A stretch of DNA of 64,000 bases from Blautia sp. AF19-10LB (GCF_003461245.1 NZ_QTWS01000011.1:1-64000), one strand, 5' to 3'. Shown: positions 47,692 to 57,015, numbered from the stretch's first letter. The notes: a model not told the origin generated them from the sequence alone. Made by a program: numbers and translations.

Positions 47692-49122
47692 ATGAAACAG
47701 AGGAATATTTTTGAAAATCTGGTTATGAATTTTTCCATAGATCCGGAAGAACTGCCGGAATTATCAAAGGCAGAAGAACGGAAACTGAAGGCTGTTCCGA
47801 CAAGACTGGAAATTCTGGCAGAGGGATTTGCTGCCGGCTGGGATCTGGATGAGGTGAATCAGCATCTTGAAGAAAGCGGATGCGAGAAACTTTACGCAAG
47901 AAGTTTCTATGAGGCGTGTCTGATCTATGCGTTTGACCATCAGATCGGGTATGAAGAATGGAAGAAACTTTTTGCTGAGGGAAGGAAAATATTTGAGGAA
48001 GCTGATGGAGCACAGAGACGTTTTTTTAAGGGCGGAAAGATTACTCTGAAGGAACTCAAAGAATATATGGAAGCAGAATCCTCTTCCGATGAACTAGAGA
48101 CCATGCTTATGACAAAATCTCTGGAAGAGAAAATCATGCAGAGCGATTCCAGAGAGGAATTCTGGGCATTTGTACATGAGAATATTGAGAAATTCTCTTC
48201 TGTGCGGGAGCGTGCGAGATATTATTTTTGCAAGTATCTTTATTTTTACATACAGGACCGCTGTGACCGGTATTACGAAAGCTGCATCAAAGAAGAAAAA
48301 CTCCGGAATCAATATGGAAATATGCTGGAAAAAGAAGAACGGGGCAGAGAGGAAAAATTCGCTCTGGAAGAGCTCGCGTTTCTGAAACCACTGACAAAAT
48401 TAAAGAAAGATGCAGACAAACAGAAGAATAACATGACACTGGAAGAGAAAAAAGAATATCTCGAAAATACAGCTCTGACACCGGGCGGTATCTTTGACGA
48501 ATTTAACTATTTTTATTTTGGGTATGTGTCTGTGGACTGGATGGAAATTCTTTTTGAACTTTATGGAAATTTTGACCAGTGGCCGCAGAATATGAAGATC
48601 CGTGTCGCACATTCTCTGGGGCTCTGCAGCCAGAATCCGTCTCCGGACGAGTGGAAAGCAGCATCGGAACAACTTTTTCTTATGGAAGAAGAACAGCGCA
48701 AAAAAGAAGAGGCGAAGGATTTTTCCGGAAGCAGGGATGAGGGCGAGCGCAAAAAGGCCTATCAGAGAGGCCGTTCCGGAGAAGATTTTTTCCGCGAATT
48801 TATCACAGGAGGCAGGGACATCAACAGGGCAACACTGATCAGTTTTCTCTTGTTTGTCAAGGTAAGAGTTCCGCTGGATGAGGAAAACAAGATTACAATG
48901 AACCGACTGAACCGTATTCTGATGAACTGCGGATTTGCCGGCTTGAAACCGGATCAGGAATTTGACCGTTTTGTGATCCGTTTTCTGCGTTCTACCGAAC
49001 CCCTGGATGTGCTGGAGGAAGAAGTGGAGAAGCAGGTGATCCAGGGAAGAAACTTTTATCTTTACAAAGTATACCGGGATTCTTACTGCCATCAGAAAGA
49101 ATTACTGGATTATCTGATGTGA
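47692..49122 (+). CDS. Unknown protein, 476 residues, first gene of the kinase region
   Basis: Not recognised. A highly charged, mostly helical cytosolic protein rich in Glu and Lys, with no signal peptide or membrane segment. It has runs such as LEEKKEYLENTALTPGG and a long basic-acidic stretch around residues 320-360 (EEEQRKKEEAKDFSG), suggesting coiled coil or a helical repeat fold. The start is fixed by GGAGAAGAAA after the promoter; a longer frame from 47509 would begin inside rpmF. Its position ahead of the secreted protein and kinases suggests a link to that set, for example as an adaptor or kinase substrate, but this is inference. Confidence 0.7.
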   Translation: MKQRNIFENLVMNFSIDPEELPELSKAEERKLKAVPTRLEILAEGFAAGWDLDEVNQHLEESGCEKLYARSFYEACLIYAFDHQIGYEEWKKLFAEGRKIFEEADGAQRRFFKGGKITLKELKEYMEAESSSDELETMLMTKSLEEKIMQSDSREEFWAFVHENIEKFSSVRERARYYFCKYLYFYIQDRCDRYYESCIKEEKLRNQYGNMLEKEERGREEKFALEELAFLKPLTKLKKDADKQKNNMTLEEKKEYLENTALTPGGIFDEFNYFYFGYVSVDWMEILFELYGNFDQWPQNMKIRVAHSLGLCSQNPSPDEWKAASEQLFLMEEEQRKKEEAKDFSGSRDEGERKKAYQRGRSGEDFFREFITGGRDINRATLISFLLFVKVRVPLDEENKITMNRLNRILMNCGFAGLKPDQEFDRFVIRFLRSTEPLDVLEEEVEKQVIQGRNFYLYKVYRDSYCHQKELLDYLM

Positions 49123-49202
49123 AAAACAAATTTTCCAAATGGTTTTATATACTGATATCATACAAAGAGGACAGGAAATAAAGCAAAAGGAGAGGTAAGA
49201 GA

Positions 49203-49883
49203 ATGAAAAAGAGCAGAATATTTTTGACAAGAACCATACTGGGAATCCTGGCAGGACTCTTTCTGAGCACAGGAATCCTGGCATCGCCGGTGCAGGCAGC
49301 AGGGATTAGTTACCAGAAGGCAGTGCGCATGTATAATAATAAAATGAGAGACTGGGCAAGAAGAGGAGTGCGTGTCAATATTAACTATGATCTGCGAAGT
49401 CGTTCCGGATGGAAATACAACGACTGTGGAAAGAAATTTTCCATGAAAACCGTATATTATGATGATAATCTTCGTTATATCTACCGTGATGTAACTGGAG
49501 ACAATGTTCCAGAAGCGTTTTATTACAGTGAACGTGCGAGGGTCATGCTGGTCTGGACGATCTACCGGGGACAGGTACAGCTGGTTGGAGCTATGCGTAC
49601 TTCTTATTTCGGACCACAGAAGCTGCTTTATAACAAAAAAGAAAAAACATTTATTGTAAAGACTCTTATCACAGGAAGAAGTGTTTCCAGAAATATCTTC
49701 AAGATCAAAGGCCGTACCCTTTATATTAATCTTACCATGTCTGATTATGTCGGACAGCGCCAGTCCAATGGCAGAATCAAGGTGAATTACTGGATTGATG
49801 GAAGATCTGTATCAAAGGCGAGATATCAGAGCTATTACAACGCATACTTCCGTTATCATGCAGCTTATTCCTGGGGACCGTGA
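49203..49883 (+). CDS. Secreted protein of unknown function
   Basis: A 226-residue protein with a clear signal peptide (basic start, LGILAGLFLSTGILA core, cut near VQA/AG, residue 33). The mature part is basic and Tyr-rich, with segments such as YRDVTGDNVPEAFYY, which resembles the DxNxDG-like pattern of calcium-binding or VCBS-like repeats in secreted proteins. No wall anchor is visible. It ends four bases inside the next gene (GTGA overlap), so it is translationally coupled to the pseudokinase and may be the extracellular partner or ligand of the kinases (inference). Confidence 0.72.
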   Translation: MKKSRIFLTRTILGILAGLFLSTGILASPVQAAGISYQKAVRMYNNKMRDWARRGVRVNINYDLRSRSGWKYNDCGKKFSMKTVYYDDNLRYIYRDVTGDNVPEAFYYSERARVMLVWTIYRGQVQLVGAMRTSYFGPQKLLYNKKEKTFIVKTLITGRSVSRNIFKIKGRTLYINLTMSDYVGQRQSNGRIKVNYWIDGRSVSKARYQSYYNAYFRYHAAYSWGP

Positions 49884-52249
49884 AGATGAAAGAAAGAGTT
49901 ACAGAAGAGATGCTGGAATTCGGTTATCTGCTCAAAAAACGTTATCTCATCGGGGATTTTCTTCAAAAAGGAGAACAACACAGCCACATTTACCGGGCGT
50001 ATGATACAGCACTGGATCAGGAAGTTGTGATCAAGGAATTTGTTCCGGGAGATCCGGATGGGGCAGAGGCATGGACAAAAGCGTTCACAGAAGAAGCCGG
50101 AAAGTTTTTTGGCGTGTATGAATACCGGGGAATCACAGAAATAATGGATGTTTTTCAGGATGGGGAACATGCTTATATGGCGATGGAATATCTGCCGGGC
50201 AAAAATTTAAGACAATATCTGGAAGGGCAGAAAAAGAAACAGATTACAGCAGAAAATGCATGGACACTGCTTCTTCCGGCACTGGAAGCAGTGTCTTTTC
50301 TTCACAGCACAGGTATGGTTCATGGCGGAATCACAATGGAGCGGCTGATTTTTGATGAAAATGATACACTCTGTCTGACAGGCCTCGGTGACTGCTTTCT
50401 GAGAACGAAAAAAGATACGGCAGGTCCCTGGACAGATGTAAGAGCAGTGGCAGAAATTCTGTATGAATGTCTGACCGGAAAAGCACCATCGCAGGCAGGA
50501 CGATTCGGAGACAAAAAGAAAGTCAGGTCGATCAGCACCTGGGCGGATGTCAGCAGCAGAGCAGATGAAACAATTCTCGGGGAACTGAACCGGGAGGCAG
50601 GAGGCGGCTGCTTTGGAATCTATGCGCTGGCAGAACAGCTTGGAATGAAGAATGATTCTCTGGAAGTTTATCTCGGGGCAATTCAGTCGACCTGGGGAGA
50701 AAAATGGCTGGATCTGACAGAAAAGTATCAGAGAGACCATGCAGAAGCAGACCGGATGACCATATTTATGACAAGGAAGCGAAGGAGAGCAGCCGGAATC
50801 CTGCTGGGAGTCCTTGTGATCGCAGGAGCATCCGTATCTGGATATGTGCATACACACGAACGGCAGATTCTGGAATTTCAGATTCAGAGAGACCACGAGA
50901 AATACCAGAAGGATCCGGTATTTCTTCTTTCGGCAGAGAAGAAGGAGGCAAAAGAAATCTGGAATGCCGCCAGAGAAGAAGGAACAGTGGATGAAACAGT
51001 CAGCTCCCCGGGAACTGCTTATAAAGTGTCCCCTGAATTTATGGACAAAAGAAATCTGGCAGGAAATGCGTCACAGGGATTTTCCATCCGGGACAGACAT
51101 CTCAAAAAGCGGATCGAGGAGGAACTTGGCATTCCTCTGGAAGAAAAAAGCTCCGACCGTGAATGCAGTATTTCGTACCTGGGTGAAAAGACTGCGTATC
51201 TGGAATTGTGCAATCAGAAAACCATTGTTTACACAGGTACAGAAAAAGGAGAAGAAAGAAGCCTGGAGATTATCAGTGACGCAGAGAACGGAAGAGTGGA
51301 TTCTTGTACGGTCGTGCTCTCAAAGGAAGAGATAAAGATTTTCCTGGGGGAGGTTTTTTCTGAAATTGTCCCGGAAACGTATTTTACAGATGCAGAGACG
51401 GAGGAAATTTTCGCACAGGCAGAGCAGAATGGTTATTATGATTTTGAAGACCACGGAAAGTTCCGGATGAGCCTGCTGAAAAAGCAGAATACTACTGATG
51501 AAGGAGAAGTTTTTTATAATTATCAGCTGGGTCTCACAAGCTATGCCTCGGAAACGGAAGCGGAGAGTGAGACGGCAGCCGGAAGTTATACCAGAAATTC
51601 AGAAGAATACAAAGAGTTTCTGGATTTTGTGAAAACGCACGCGGTAAAAAGTGAAAAAGAGGAATTCACAACTCTGTATATGCTTCCGGAAAATGCAGTA
51701 CGGGAATGGAATCAGCCTTCCAATCTGAAACTTCTCAAAAAAACAAGAAAAGATTTCATAAAGATTCTGGAAAGTCAGAAACCATCTTTTGAACAAAGTT
51801 CTGAGGAAAATCTGTTTCAGGTAACAGATTGCGGAATGGGAGCTCTGAAAGCACAGTTTCTGCGGAAACAGGATTTTGCGTCAGAGACGGGGCAGAGGAT
51901 TTCTCTTCTGTATGATCTTGTCTCGGAAAGAATTTACAGGATCAATGTTGCCGTGGAGAGAGAGAAGGCCGAACGGGACTGCGCTCTGGCAGCAGATCTG
52001 GTGACTGCTCTTTCGGAGGACTGCAGCGAATCTGAAGACGAGATCATCTCCGATCTGAAAAAAAATCTGTCGGAATTATCAGAAACAGAGGGAACTGCTG
52101 TGTATCAGTATGACTATATGGATCTCAGTCGAATGATCCTTCGGGATGACGAAAATACCATACAGTTTATCATCCGGGCGAATGGCATCCTGGATGGCAG
52201 AAAGTACAGCGTGTCAGAGATACAATGGCCGCAAAATGGAGAGAACTGA
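49880..52249 (+). CDS. Transmembrane Ser/Thr pseudokinase with two copies of a shared extracellular module
   Basis: A 789-residue protein. Residues about 14-290 follow a Hanks-type kinase fold (YLIGDFLQ, VVIKEF with K52, MAMEYLPGKNLRQYL, GPWTDVRAVAEILYECLTG). The catalytic loop reads VHGGITMERLIF, so the Asp is Gly150 and the Asn is Arg155, and the DFG motif reads GLG (Asp to Gly168). The glycine loop is also degenerate. It is therefore very likely inactive. A membrane helix at about 304-322 is followed by an outside region with two related modules (starting near 383 and 602). GTG at 49880 overlaps the previous stop; ATG at 49886 is equally possible. Four bases separate it from the active kinase downstream. 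Confidence 0.85.
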   Translation: MKMKERVTEEMLEFGYLLKKRYLIGDFLQKGEQHSHIYRAYDTALDQEVVIKEFVPGDPDGAEAWTKAFTEEAGKFFGVYEYRGITEIMDVFQDGEHAYMAMEYLPGKNLRQYLEGQKKKQITAENAWTLLLPALEAVSFLHSTGMVHGGITMERLIFDENDTLCLTGLGDCFLRTKKDTAGPWTDVRAVAEILYECLTGKAPSQAGRFGDKKKVRSISTWADVSSRADETILGELNREAGGGCFGIYALAEQLGMKNDSLEVYLGAIQSTWGEKWLDLTEKYQRDHAEADRMTIFMTRKRRRAAGILLGVLVIAGASVSGYVHTHERQILEFQIQRDHEKYQKDPVFLLSAEKKEAKEIWNAAREEGTVDETVSSPGTAYKVSPEFMDKRNLAGNASQGFSIRDRHLKKRIEEELGIPLEEKSSDRECSISYLGEKTAYLELCNQKTIVYTGTEKGEERSLEIISDAENGRVDSCTVVLSKEEIKIFLGEVFSEIVPETYFTDAETEEIFAQAEQNGYYDFEDHGKFRMSLLKKQNTTDEGEVFYNYQLGLTSYASETEAESETAAGSYTRNSEEYKEFLDFVKTHAVKSEKEEFTTLYMLPENAVREWNQPSNLKLLKKTRKDFIKILESQKPSFEQSSEENLFQVTDCGMGALKAQFLRKQDFASETGQRISLLYDLVSERIYRINVAVEREKAERDCALAADLVTALSEDCSESEDEIISDLKKNLSELSETEGTAVYQYDYMDLSRMILRDDENTIQFIIRANGILDGRKYSVSEIQWPQNGEN

Positions 52250-52252
52250 GTT

Positions 52253-53953
52253 ATGGAACAAATGTTAAAAAGCCGCTATCTGATCCAGGAACAGATTGGA
52301 CATGGAGCTTTTGGCGTGATCTATCATGCACTGGATGAAGAGAAGAACCGGGAGATCGCCATAAAAGTCTGGAAAGCAGGAAGCGAGACGGAAGTTTTTT
52401 CTCATGCGGACAGCCCGTTTCTAAGAGAAGAACAGATTCCCGGAATTGTAAAAATCTATGACTATTTCGAAAAAGCCGGAATGAATTTTCTGGTCATGGA
52501 GTATCTTCCGGGTGGAACTTTGAAACAGAAAGCCGATACGATCCGAAAGGAATATTCATCGGAAGAAATCCTGAAACTGTTTGAACCGGTGCTGGAAGGT
52601 CTTGCTTTTCTGCACAGTGAAGGTCTGGTTCACTGTGATATGAGCCCGGACAATCTGATGTTTGATGCGGCGGGAAATCTGAAGCTGATTGATCTTGGTG
52701 CCTGCCGGGGAAGGAATATCGTCTGTGAGAAGAAGTTTCTGAAAGAATCCTACAGTGCGCCGGAGCAGTACACCGATCCGGAACAGATCGGACCCTGGAG
52801 TGATGTTTATGGAATCTGCGCAGTCCTTTTTGAGATACTGACAGGACAAAAACCGCTCTCTGTAGCAGATCGGCTTCAGAATCAGAAACTCCGGCCGGTC
52901 TCGTATTATACGAAGATTGACAGAGCGGCAGAGCAGACGATCCTGAAGGGACTGAATCTGGAAATCCAGCAGAGATATTTCAGCATGGAGCTTTTACTGC
53001 ACAGTCTGGGACTTCACACAGAAAGAACGGAAATCCTTTCAGGAAGTACTAGGCACTTCTGGGGACAGAAATGGATTCAGATCAGCGGGCTTGGAGCTGC
53101 TTATCATACAGGAAAGCAGAAAAAAAGCTTTCGCATAGTAAGACGTATGGGGCTTGGAATTCTCGGAATCCTTCTGCTTGCAGGAGGTTTCCGGGCAGGA
53201 GATCAGTGGCTTCAGAATCATGATACGGTACGGTATTTTGAACGAAAAGCAAGGAGAGCAAAAGAACGCGGAGCCGCCAGGGAGGATGAACGTCTGATCT
53301 CCAGCCTGGACAAAGACTACGATGCAATTTTGAAAAAGCTCACAGACTATGCACCGGAAATGGGAGATAAACCAGAGAACGGATATATTTCCTGCAAACT
53401 TACAGAAGAGCAGATGCGTAAGTGGAAGGTGCCGGATAATCTGGGAAGGAAAATGTATCTGGACAGGGATTCTGTCAGAAAAGTACTGTTTTCCACGATG
53501 GGATTCCAGGAGAAAAATATTCAGATAAAAACCGAAAAAGAAACTTACGGATCTGTCAGCCGCAGTGTAGATGGATCTTATGAATTCCTCAGAAATTCTT
53601 CTGGCATAAAAGAGTCCTTTCAGGTGGACATTCCAGAGAAAGAAACAGAATCCTATGAAATTTACTATGATCCGGCAGATCAGAGAGTGATCTGTCTGAA
53701 TGGAAGCATGACAGATCCGGAACATCTTAGGATTTTCCTGGAAACTCTGTTTTCCATCTGCTGTCCGGAAGGCCGTCTGTCATCAGAAGAAATTCAGGAT
53801 CTGCAGAAACGGATGGAGCAGTCAGAGGAGAGTATGATACTACAGGTCAGCTTTCACAGCTGGCTCAGTCTTTTCGGTATATCTGATGCGAATGGAGAAA
53901 ATATACGATATTATGTGAAGATCGCTGCGTCAAAGGCAGGACTTTTTTACTGA
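52253..53953 (+). CDS. Transmembrane Ser/Thr protein kinase (second of three)
   Basis: A 566-residue Hanks-type kinase likely to be active: glycine loop IGHGAFGVIY (15-24), K38 in AIKVW, catalytic loop HCDMSPDN with D129 and N134, DLG with D147, and SAPEQY in the activation region. Asp-Leu-Gly and HCD are slight departures from DFG and HRD. A membrane helix lies at about 298-316, after a basic segment. The outside region (about 330-566) carries one copy of the module shared with its neighbours (LTEEQMRKWKVPDN at 383). No PASTA repeats, unlike PknB/PrkC kinases. Confidence 0.9.
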   Translation: MEQMLKSRYLIQEQIGHGAFGVIYHALDEEKNREIAIKVWKAGSETEVFSHADSPFLREEQIPGIVKIYDYFEKAGMNFLVMEYLPGGTLKQKADTIRKEYSSEEILKLFEPVLEGLAFLHSEGLVHCDMSPDNLMFDAAGNLKLIDLGACRGRNIVCEKKFLKESYSAPEQYTDPEQIGPWSDVYGICAVLFEILTGQKPLSVADRLQNQKLRPVSYYTKIDRAAEQTILKGLNLEIQQRYFSMELLLHSLGLHTERTEILSGSTRHFWGQKWIQISGLGAAYHTGKQKKSFRIVRRMGLGILGILLLAGGFRAGDQWLQNHDTVRYFERKARRAKERGAAREDERLISSLDKDYDAILKKLTDYAPEMGDKPENGYISCKLTEEQMRKWKVPDNLGRKMYLDRDSVRKVLFSTMGFQEKNIQIKTEKETYGSVSRSVDGSYEFLRNSSGIKESFQVDIPEKETESYEIYYDPADQRVICLNGSMTDPEHLRIFLETLFSICCPEGRLSSEEIQDLQKRMEQSEESMILQVSFHSWLSLFGISDANGENIRYYVKIAASKAGLFY

Positions 53954-53964
53954 CAGGAAAAAAT

Positions 53965-55551
53965 ATGGAAAAAAAGACACAGACAAAAAACATAGGGAAT
54001 GGCCGCTACCAGCTGGAAAAAACGCTTGGCCGGGGAGGCTTTGGAGTTACCTGGCTGGCAACAGACCAGGAAAACCATCAGAAAGTGGTCATAAAGGAAT
54101 TATGCCCTCCAGAGGGTGAAAAAAGAGAAAAAGAGATCCGGAATTTTCTACGGGAAGCAAGAATGATGGCTTCGCTGCATTCGGTCAGAGAAATCGTGAA
54201 GGTTCTGAATTATTTTGAAGAACAGGGAAATGCCTATATTGTCATGGAATACTTAAGAGTCACCAGTCTGCGGCATTATCTGGAATGTCAGGAAGAACCG
54301 CTGTCCTTTGAAAAAGCAAGAGATATGCTTCTTCCGGTCATGAACGGGCTGGAACAGATGCACAGGAAGCATGTCCTGCACAGGGATCTGACGCCGGATA
54401 ACCTGATGCTCCGGGAGAATGGCAGTCTCTGTATCATAGATTTTGGCTCGGCACGGGAAATTACGGAAGATGACCAGACAAAAACGGTTCTTCTGAAGGA
54501 GGGATATGCACCGCTGGAACAGTATGAAGCACACGGAAAGCAAAAAGCATGGACGGATGTCTACAGTCTCTGTGCAGTGCTCTACGAGATGATTACAGGA
54601 GCAATTCCGGAATCTGCTCTGGCGCGCAGAGGAAAAGATACACTTTATCCGCCATCTATGTATGGCGCACAGATCACGTCGGAGCAGGAAAAGGTTTTGC
54701 TGAAAGGGCTGGCGCTGGATTATCATGAGCGTTATGCGTCAATCCCGGAGCTGAGAAAAGCACTGCTTCAGGAAACAGATGAAAAAGAACCACAGACAGA
54801 TAACAAGAAAAATTCCGGTACATTTAAAATTGTCATACCACTGCTCCTTCTGACTGTCACTCTGAGCGCATGGGGGATAGAACTCAGCACAGAGAGAAGC
54901 GGACAGAAAACGGATTATGCCGGGAATTTTGACAGAGGCTCCGTGGAGGCACAGGAATTCCTGGAACTGATCAGGAAAAACGCAGTTTCTTCGGAAACCG
55001 CAGAAGATGGAAAAAGTATGATCTATCATCTGCCGGAAAAAGTGATTCGATCATATGGAAAGCCCTGTAACCGGTACCGGCTGTTAAAAACAAAGAAAGA
55101 ACTGGATGCGTATCTGACGCAGAATGATTTTTCCTATACAAAAACGGAAAAAGAGACAGAGTGTACTGCAACAGTCAGTGAATATGACCTGATACAGACG
55201 GATTTTTACAAAAAAACAGAATATCAGCTGGAAGATTTCTGTATGCTGACCGTGGAAGAAGATCTGAATAATGGAGATATCCTGGATTTTTATATGACCT
55301 GTCAGAGGAAGGCAGGAGTCGAGCCGGGGGAAATGGCTTCAAAACTTCTTCTGTTTCTGACAGATGCTTCAGATCCGGAGGGGAAAACAGTAAAGGATCT
55401 TACCGCGCGGGATCAGGAGCTTCTGGAACAGGGAAAAACAGAAGGTACGGTCTATATGTATCAGTGGGAAGAGGGACTTTTGATTTTTGATGAGAGTGGG
55501 AAGGAGAGCCTGACGGTCCGGATCCTTCCGAGAAAAAGTGTCGGGCTATGA
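53965..55551 (+). CDS. Transmembrane Ser/Thr protein kinase (third of three)
   Basis: A 528-residue Hanks-type kinase with all standard residues: LGRGGFGVTW (21-30), K44, helix-C E64 in FLREAR, HRDLTPDN with D141 and N146, DFG with D159, and APLEQYE. A membrane helix is at about 288-308. The outside region (about 318-528) is one copy of the shared module (LPEKVIRSYGKPCN at 356). PknB-like catalytic domain but no PASTA repeats. Followed at the stop by a possible coupled start, with the VWA gene beginning just downstream. Confidence 0.92.
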   Translation: MEKKTQTKNIGNGRYQLEKTLGRGGFGVTWLATDQENHQKVVIKELCPPEGEKREKEIRNFLREARMMASLHSVREIVKVLNYFEEQGNAYIVMEYLRVTSLRHYLECQEEPLSFEKARDMLLPVMNGLEQMHRKHVLHRDLTPDNLMLRENGSLCIIDFGSAREITEDDQTKTVLLKEGYAPLEQYEAHGKQKAWTDVYSLCAVLYEMITGAIPESALARRGKDTLYPPSMYGAQITSEQEKVLLKGLALDYHERYASIPELRKALLQETDEKEPQTDNKKNSGTFKIVIPLLLLTVTLSAWGIELSTERSGQKTDYAGNFDRGSVEAQEFLELIRKNAVSSETAEDGKSMIYHLPEKVIRSYGKPCNRYRLLKTKKELDAYLTQNDFSYTKTEKETECTATVSEYDLIQTDFYKKTEYQLEDFCMLTVEEDLNNGDILDFYMTCQRKAGVEPGEMASKLLLFLTDASDPEGKTVKDLTARDQELLEQGKTEGTVYMYQWEEGLLIFDESGKESLTVRILPRKSVGL

Positions 55552-55574
55552 TAAAGAAAACGGAGGAAAAGCCT

Positions 55575-56063
55575 ATGGAAAAAGAAGAATATAAAAAGAT
55601 ACCGGAGTTTGTCTGTGTGATCGACCGCAGCAGATCCATGTATGGAAAAGAAAAAGAAATTATAGAAAGTTTTAATGCATGGCTCGCAAGGCAGAAACGA
55701 AACAAGAAAGAACTTCTGGTGACGCTGGCGCTCTGCAATGAAGAATGTGAACTGCTTTACAGCAGGATGCCGGTAAAGTATGTGAAGCCGCTGGATTCTT
55801 TCACATATTTTACAAAAGGATATACGGCTTATATAGACCGGGTAGAAGAAGTACTGGAACTGCTCTCCGGCTTGATGCCATCCGCAGGAGAAAATCAGAA
55901 GGAAGTGAGCCTGTATCTGCTCACAGACGGGCTGGATAATTCCAGCAGCGAGGAAGACAGAGAAGAATTCGAAAAAAAACTGGAAAGTCTGAAAAAACGG
56001 GGATGGAAGATCCACATGTCCGGTCATGGAATACAGGAGAGTTTTGAGCGTATTGGCGCTTAA
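55575..56063 (+). CDS. VWA domain protein
   Basis: A 162-residue protein that is essentially one von Willebrand A domain with a metal-dependent adhesion site: DRSRS (D-x-S-x-S) near the start, FTKGYTAY supplying Thr, and LLTDGLDN supplying Asp. No signal peptide, so it acts in the cytosol. VWA proteins of this stand-alone type often accompany bacterial kinases and PP2C phosphatases; no phosphatase gene is here. ATG at 55575 follows GGAGG by 8 bases; the alternative at 55548 overlaps the kinase stop but has no such site. Probably scaffolds or reads out kinase state (inference). Confidence 0.85.
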   Translation: MEKEEYKKIPEFVCVIDRSRSMYGKEKEIIESFNAWLARQKRNKKELLVTLALCNEECELLYSRMPVKYVKPLDSFTYFTKGYTAYIDRVEEVLELLSGLMPSAGENQKEVSLYLLTDGLDNSSSEEDREEFEKKLESLKKRGWKIHMSGHGIQESFERIGA

Positions 56064-56101
56064 GAATATAGAAAAGAAAATAAGAAAAGGAGATTGTATT
56101 T

Positions 56102-56986
56102 ATGAGAAAGAGAAAATTTAAGACAGTAACAGTGGCAGCGCTCGCTGCAATGACACTTACCGGAATGAACGCAGTTCCCTGTTATGCAGGGATCACCCTT
56201 CCGTTCATCGGAGAGATTGGCGGTTCCTCTGTGAAAGAGCCGGAACTGGAATCCATGCTCGGAAAAAGTCTCAAAGAAATGGCGGGAAAATTTGACGGGA
56301 TGTCAGAACCTTACTGGAATATGGGAATGACCAGCTGCTCCAACGGACAGGTGACCCTGATGAGTGCAGACTCCGGCGATGGCGGGGACAGTATTACACA
56401 GATCCAGCTGACAGGAAGCGGGAATCCTTACTGCTTAATGGGCGTAGATACAGGAATGTCGTACAGCGATGCGACAGGAAAACTGGGAGAAGAGGGACTT
56501 TATCAAGTGTGGGGAAGGCCGGTTCGTTTTGACGAAAATGGAAATTATGTAGCATTAAGCGGGGAAGATCATAATCTGACTGTCACAATGTCGCATATTA
56601 CACTGGGAAACCACACAGATAAAACAGATGTTTCTCAATATATGGGAGCAGATATGCGGTCTCTTTTTTTCGAAATAGACAATGTAGGAGCAAGGACAGA
56701 AGGAGAAGACACAGTGGTCGAAAATGACCAGGTGATGTTTTATGCCAGAGGGCAGGCTGTGGAACTGGGAGATCTTAAAGTATCCAAAATCGTAATCCGG
56801 GGAAATAACAGCAACTACTGCATGTACGGCTACCAGCCGGGTGACAGCTGGGAGTCTATGTATCCGGGAATGCAGGAAGGCGGTTCCGGTGAATGGACAG
56901 ATCCGCAGGGCAATGTCTTTTCGATGTATTCCTCCACAGATCCTTCCAGTCCGCAGATCGAACTGTTGGATCCGTCTTTCTGGTAA
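56102..56986 (+). CDS. Secreted protein with an internal repeat, unknown function
   Basis: A 294-residue protein with a signal peptide (cut near CYA/GI, residue 30). Two internal segments look alike: SGNPYCLMGVDTGMSYSDA (about residue 104) and NNSNYCMYGYQPGDSWESM (about 238), i.e. (N)xYCxxGxxxGxSxxx, reminiscent of the BamE/SmpA-like small fold. No wall anchor or lipobox. AAAGGAG precedes ATG by about 10 bases. Same direction and close spacing (38 bases) to the VWA gene suggest it belongs to the kinase set. Confidence 0.7.
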   Translation: MRKRKFKTVTVAALAAMTLTGMNAVPCYAGITLPFIGEIGGSSVKEPELESMLGKSLKEMAGKFDGMSEPYWNMGMTSCSNGQVTLMSADSGDGGDSITQIQLTGSGNPYCLMGVDTGMSYSDATGKLGEEGLYQVWGRPVRFDENGNYVALSGEDHNLTVTMSHITLGNHTDKTDVSQYMGADMRSLFFEIDNVGARTEGEDTVVENDQVMFYARGQAVELGDLKVSKIVIRGNNSNYCMYGYQPGDSWESMYPGMQEGGSGEWTDPQGNVFSMYSSTDPSSPQIELLDPSFW

Positions 56987-57015
56987 AATAATTATTCGTC
57001 ATGCTGTAAAATGCA

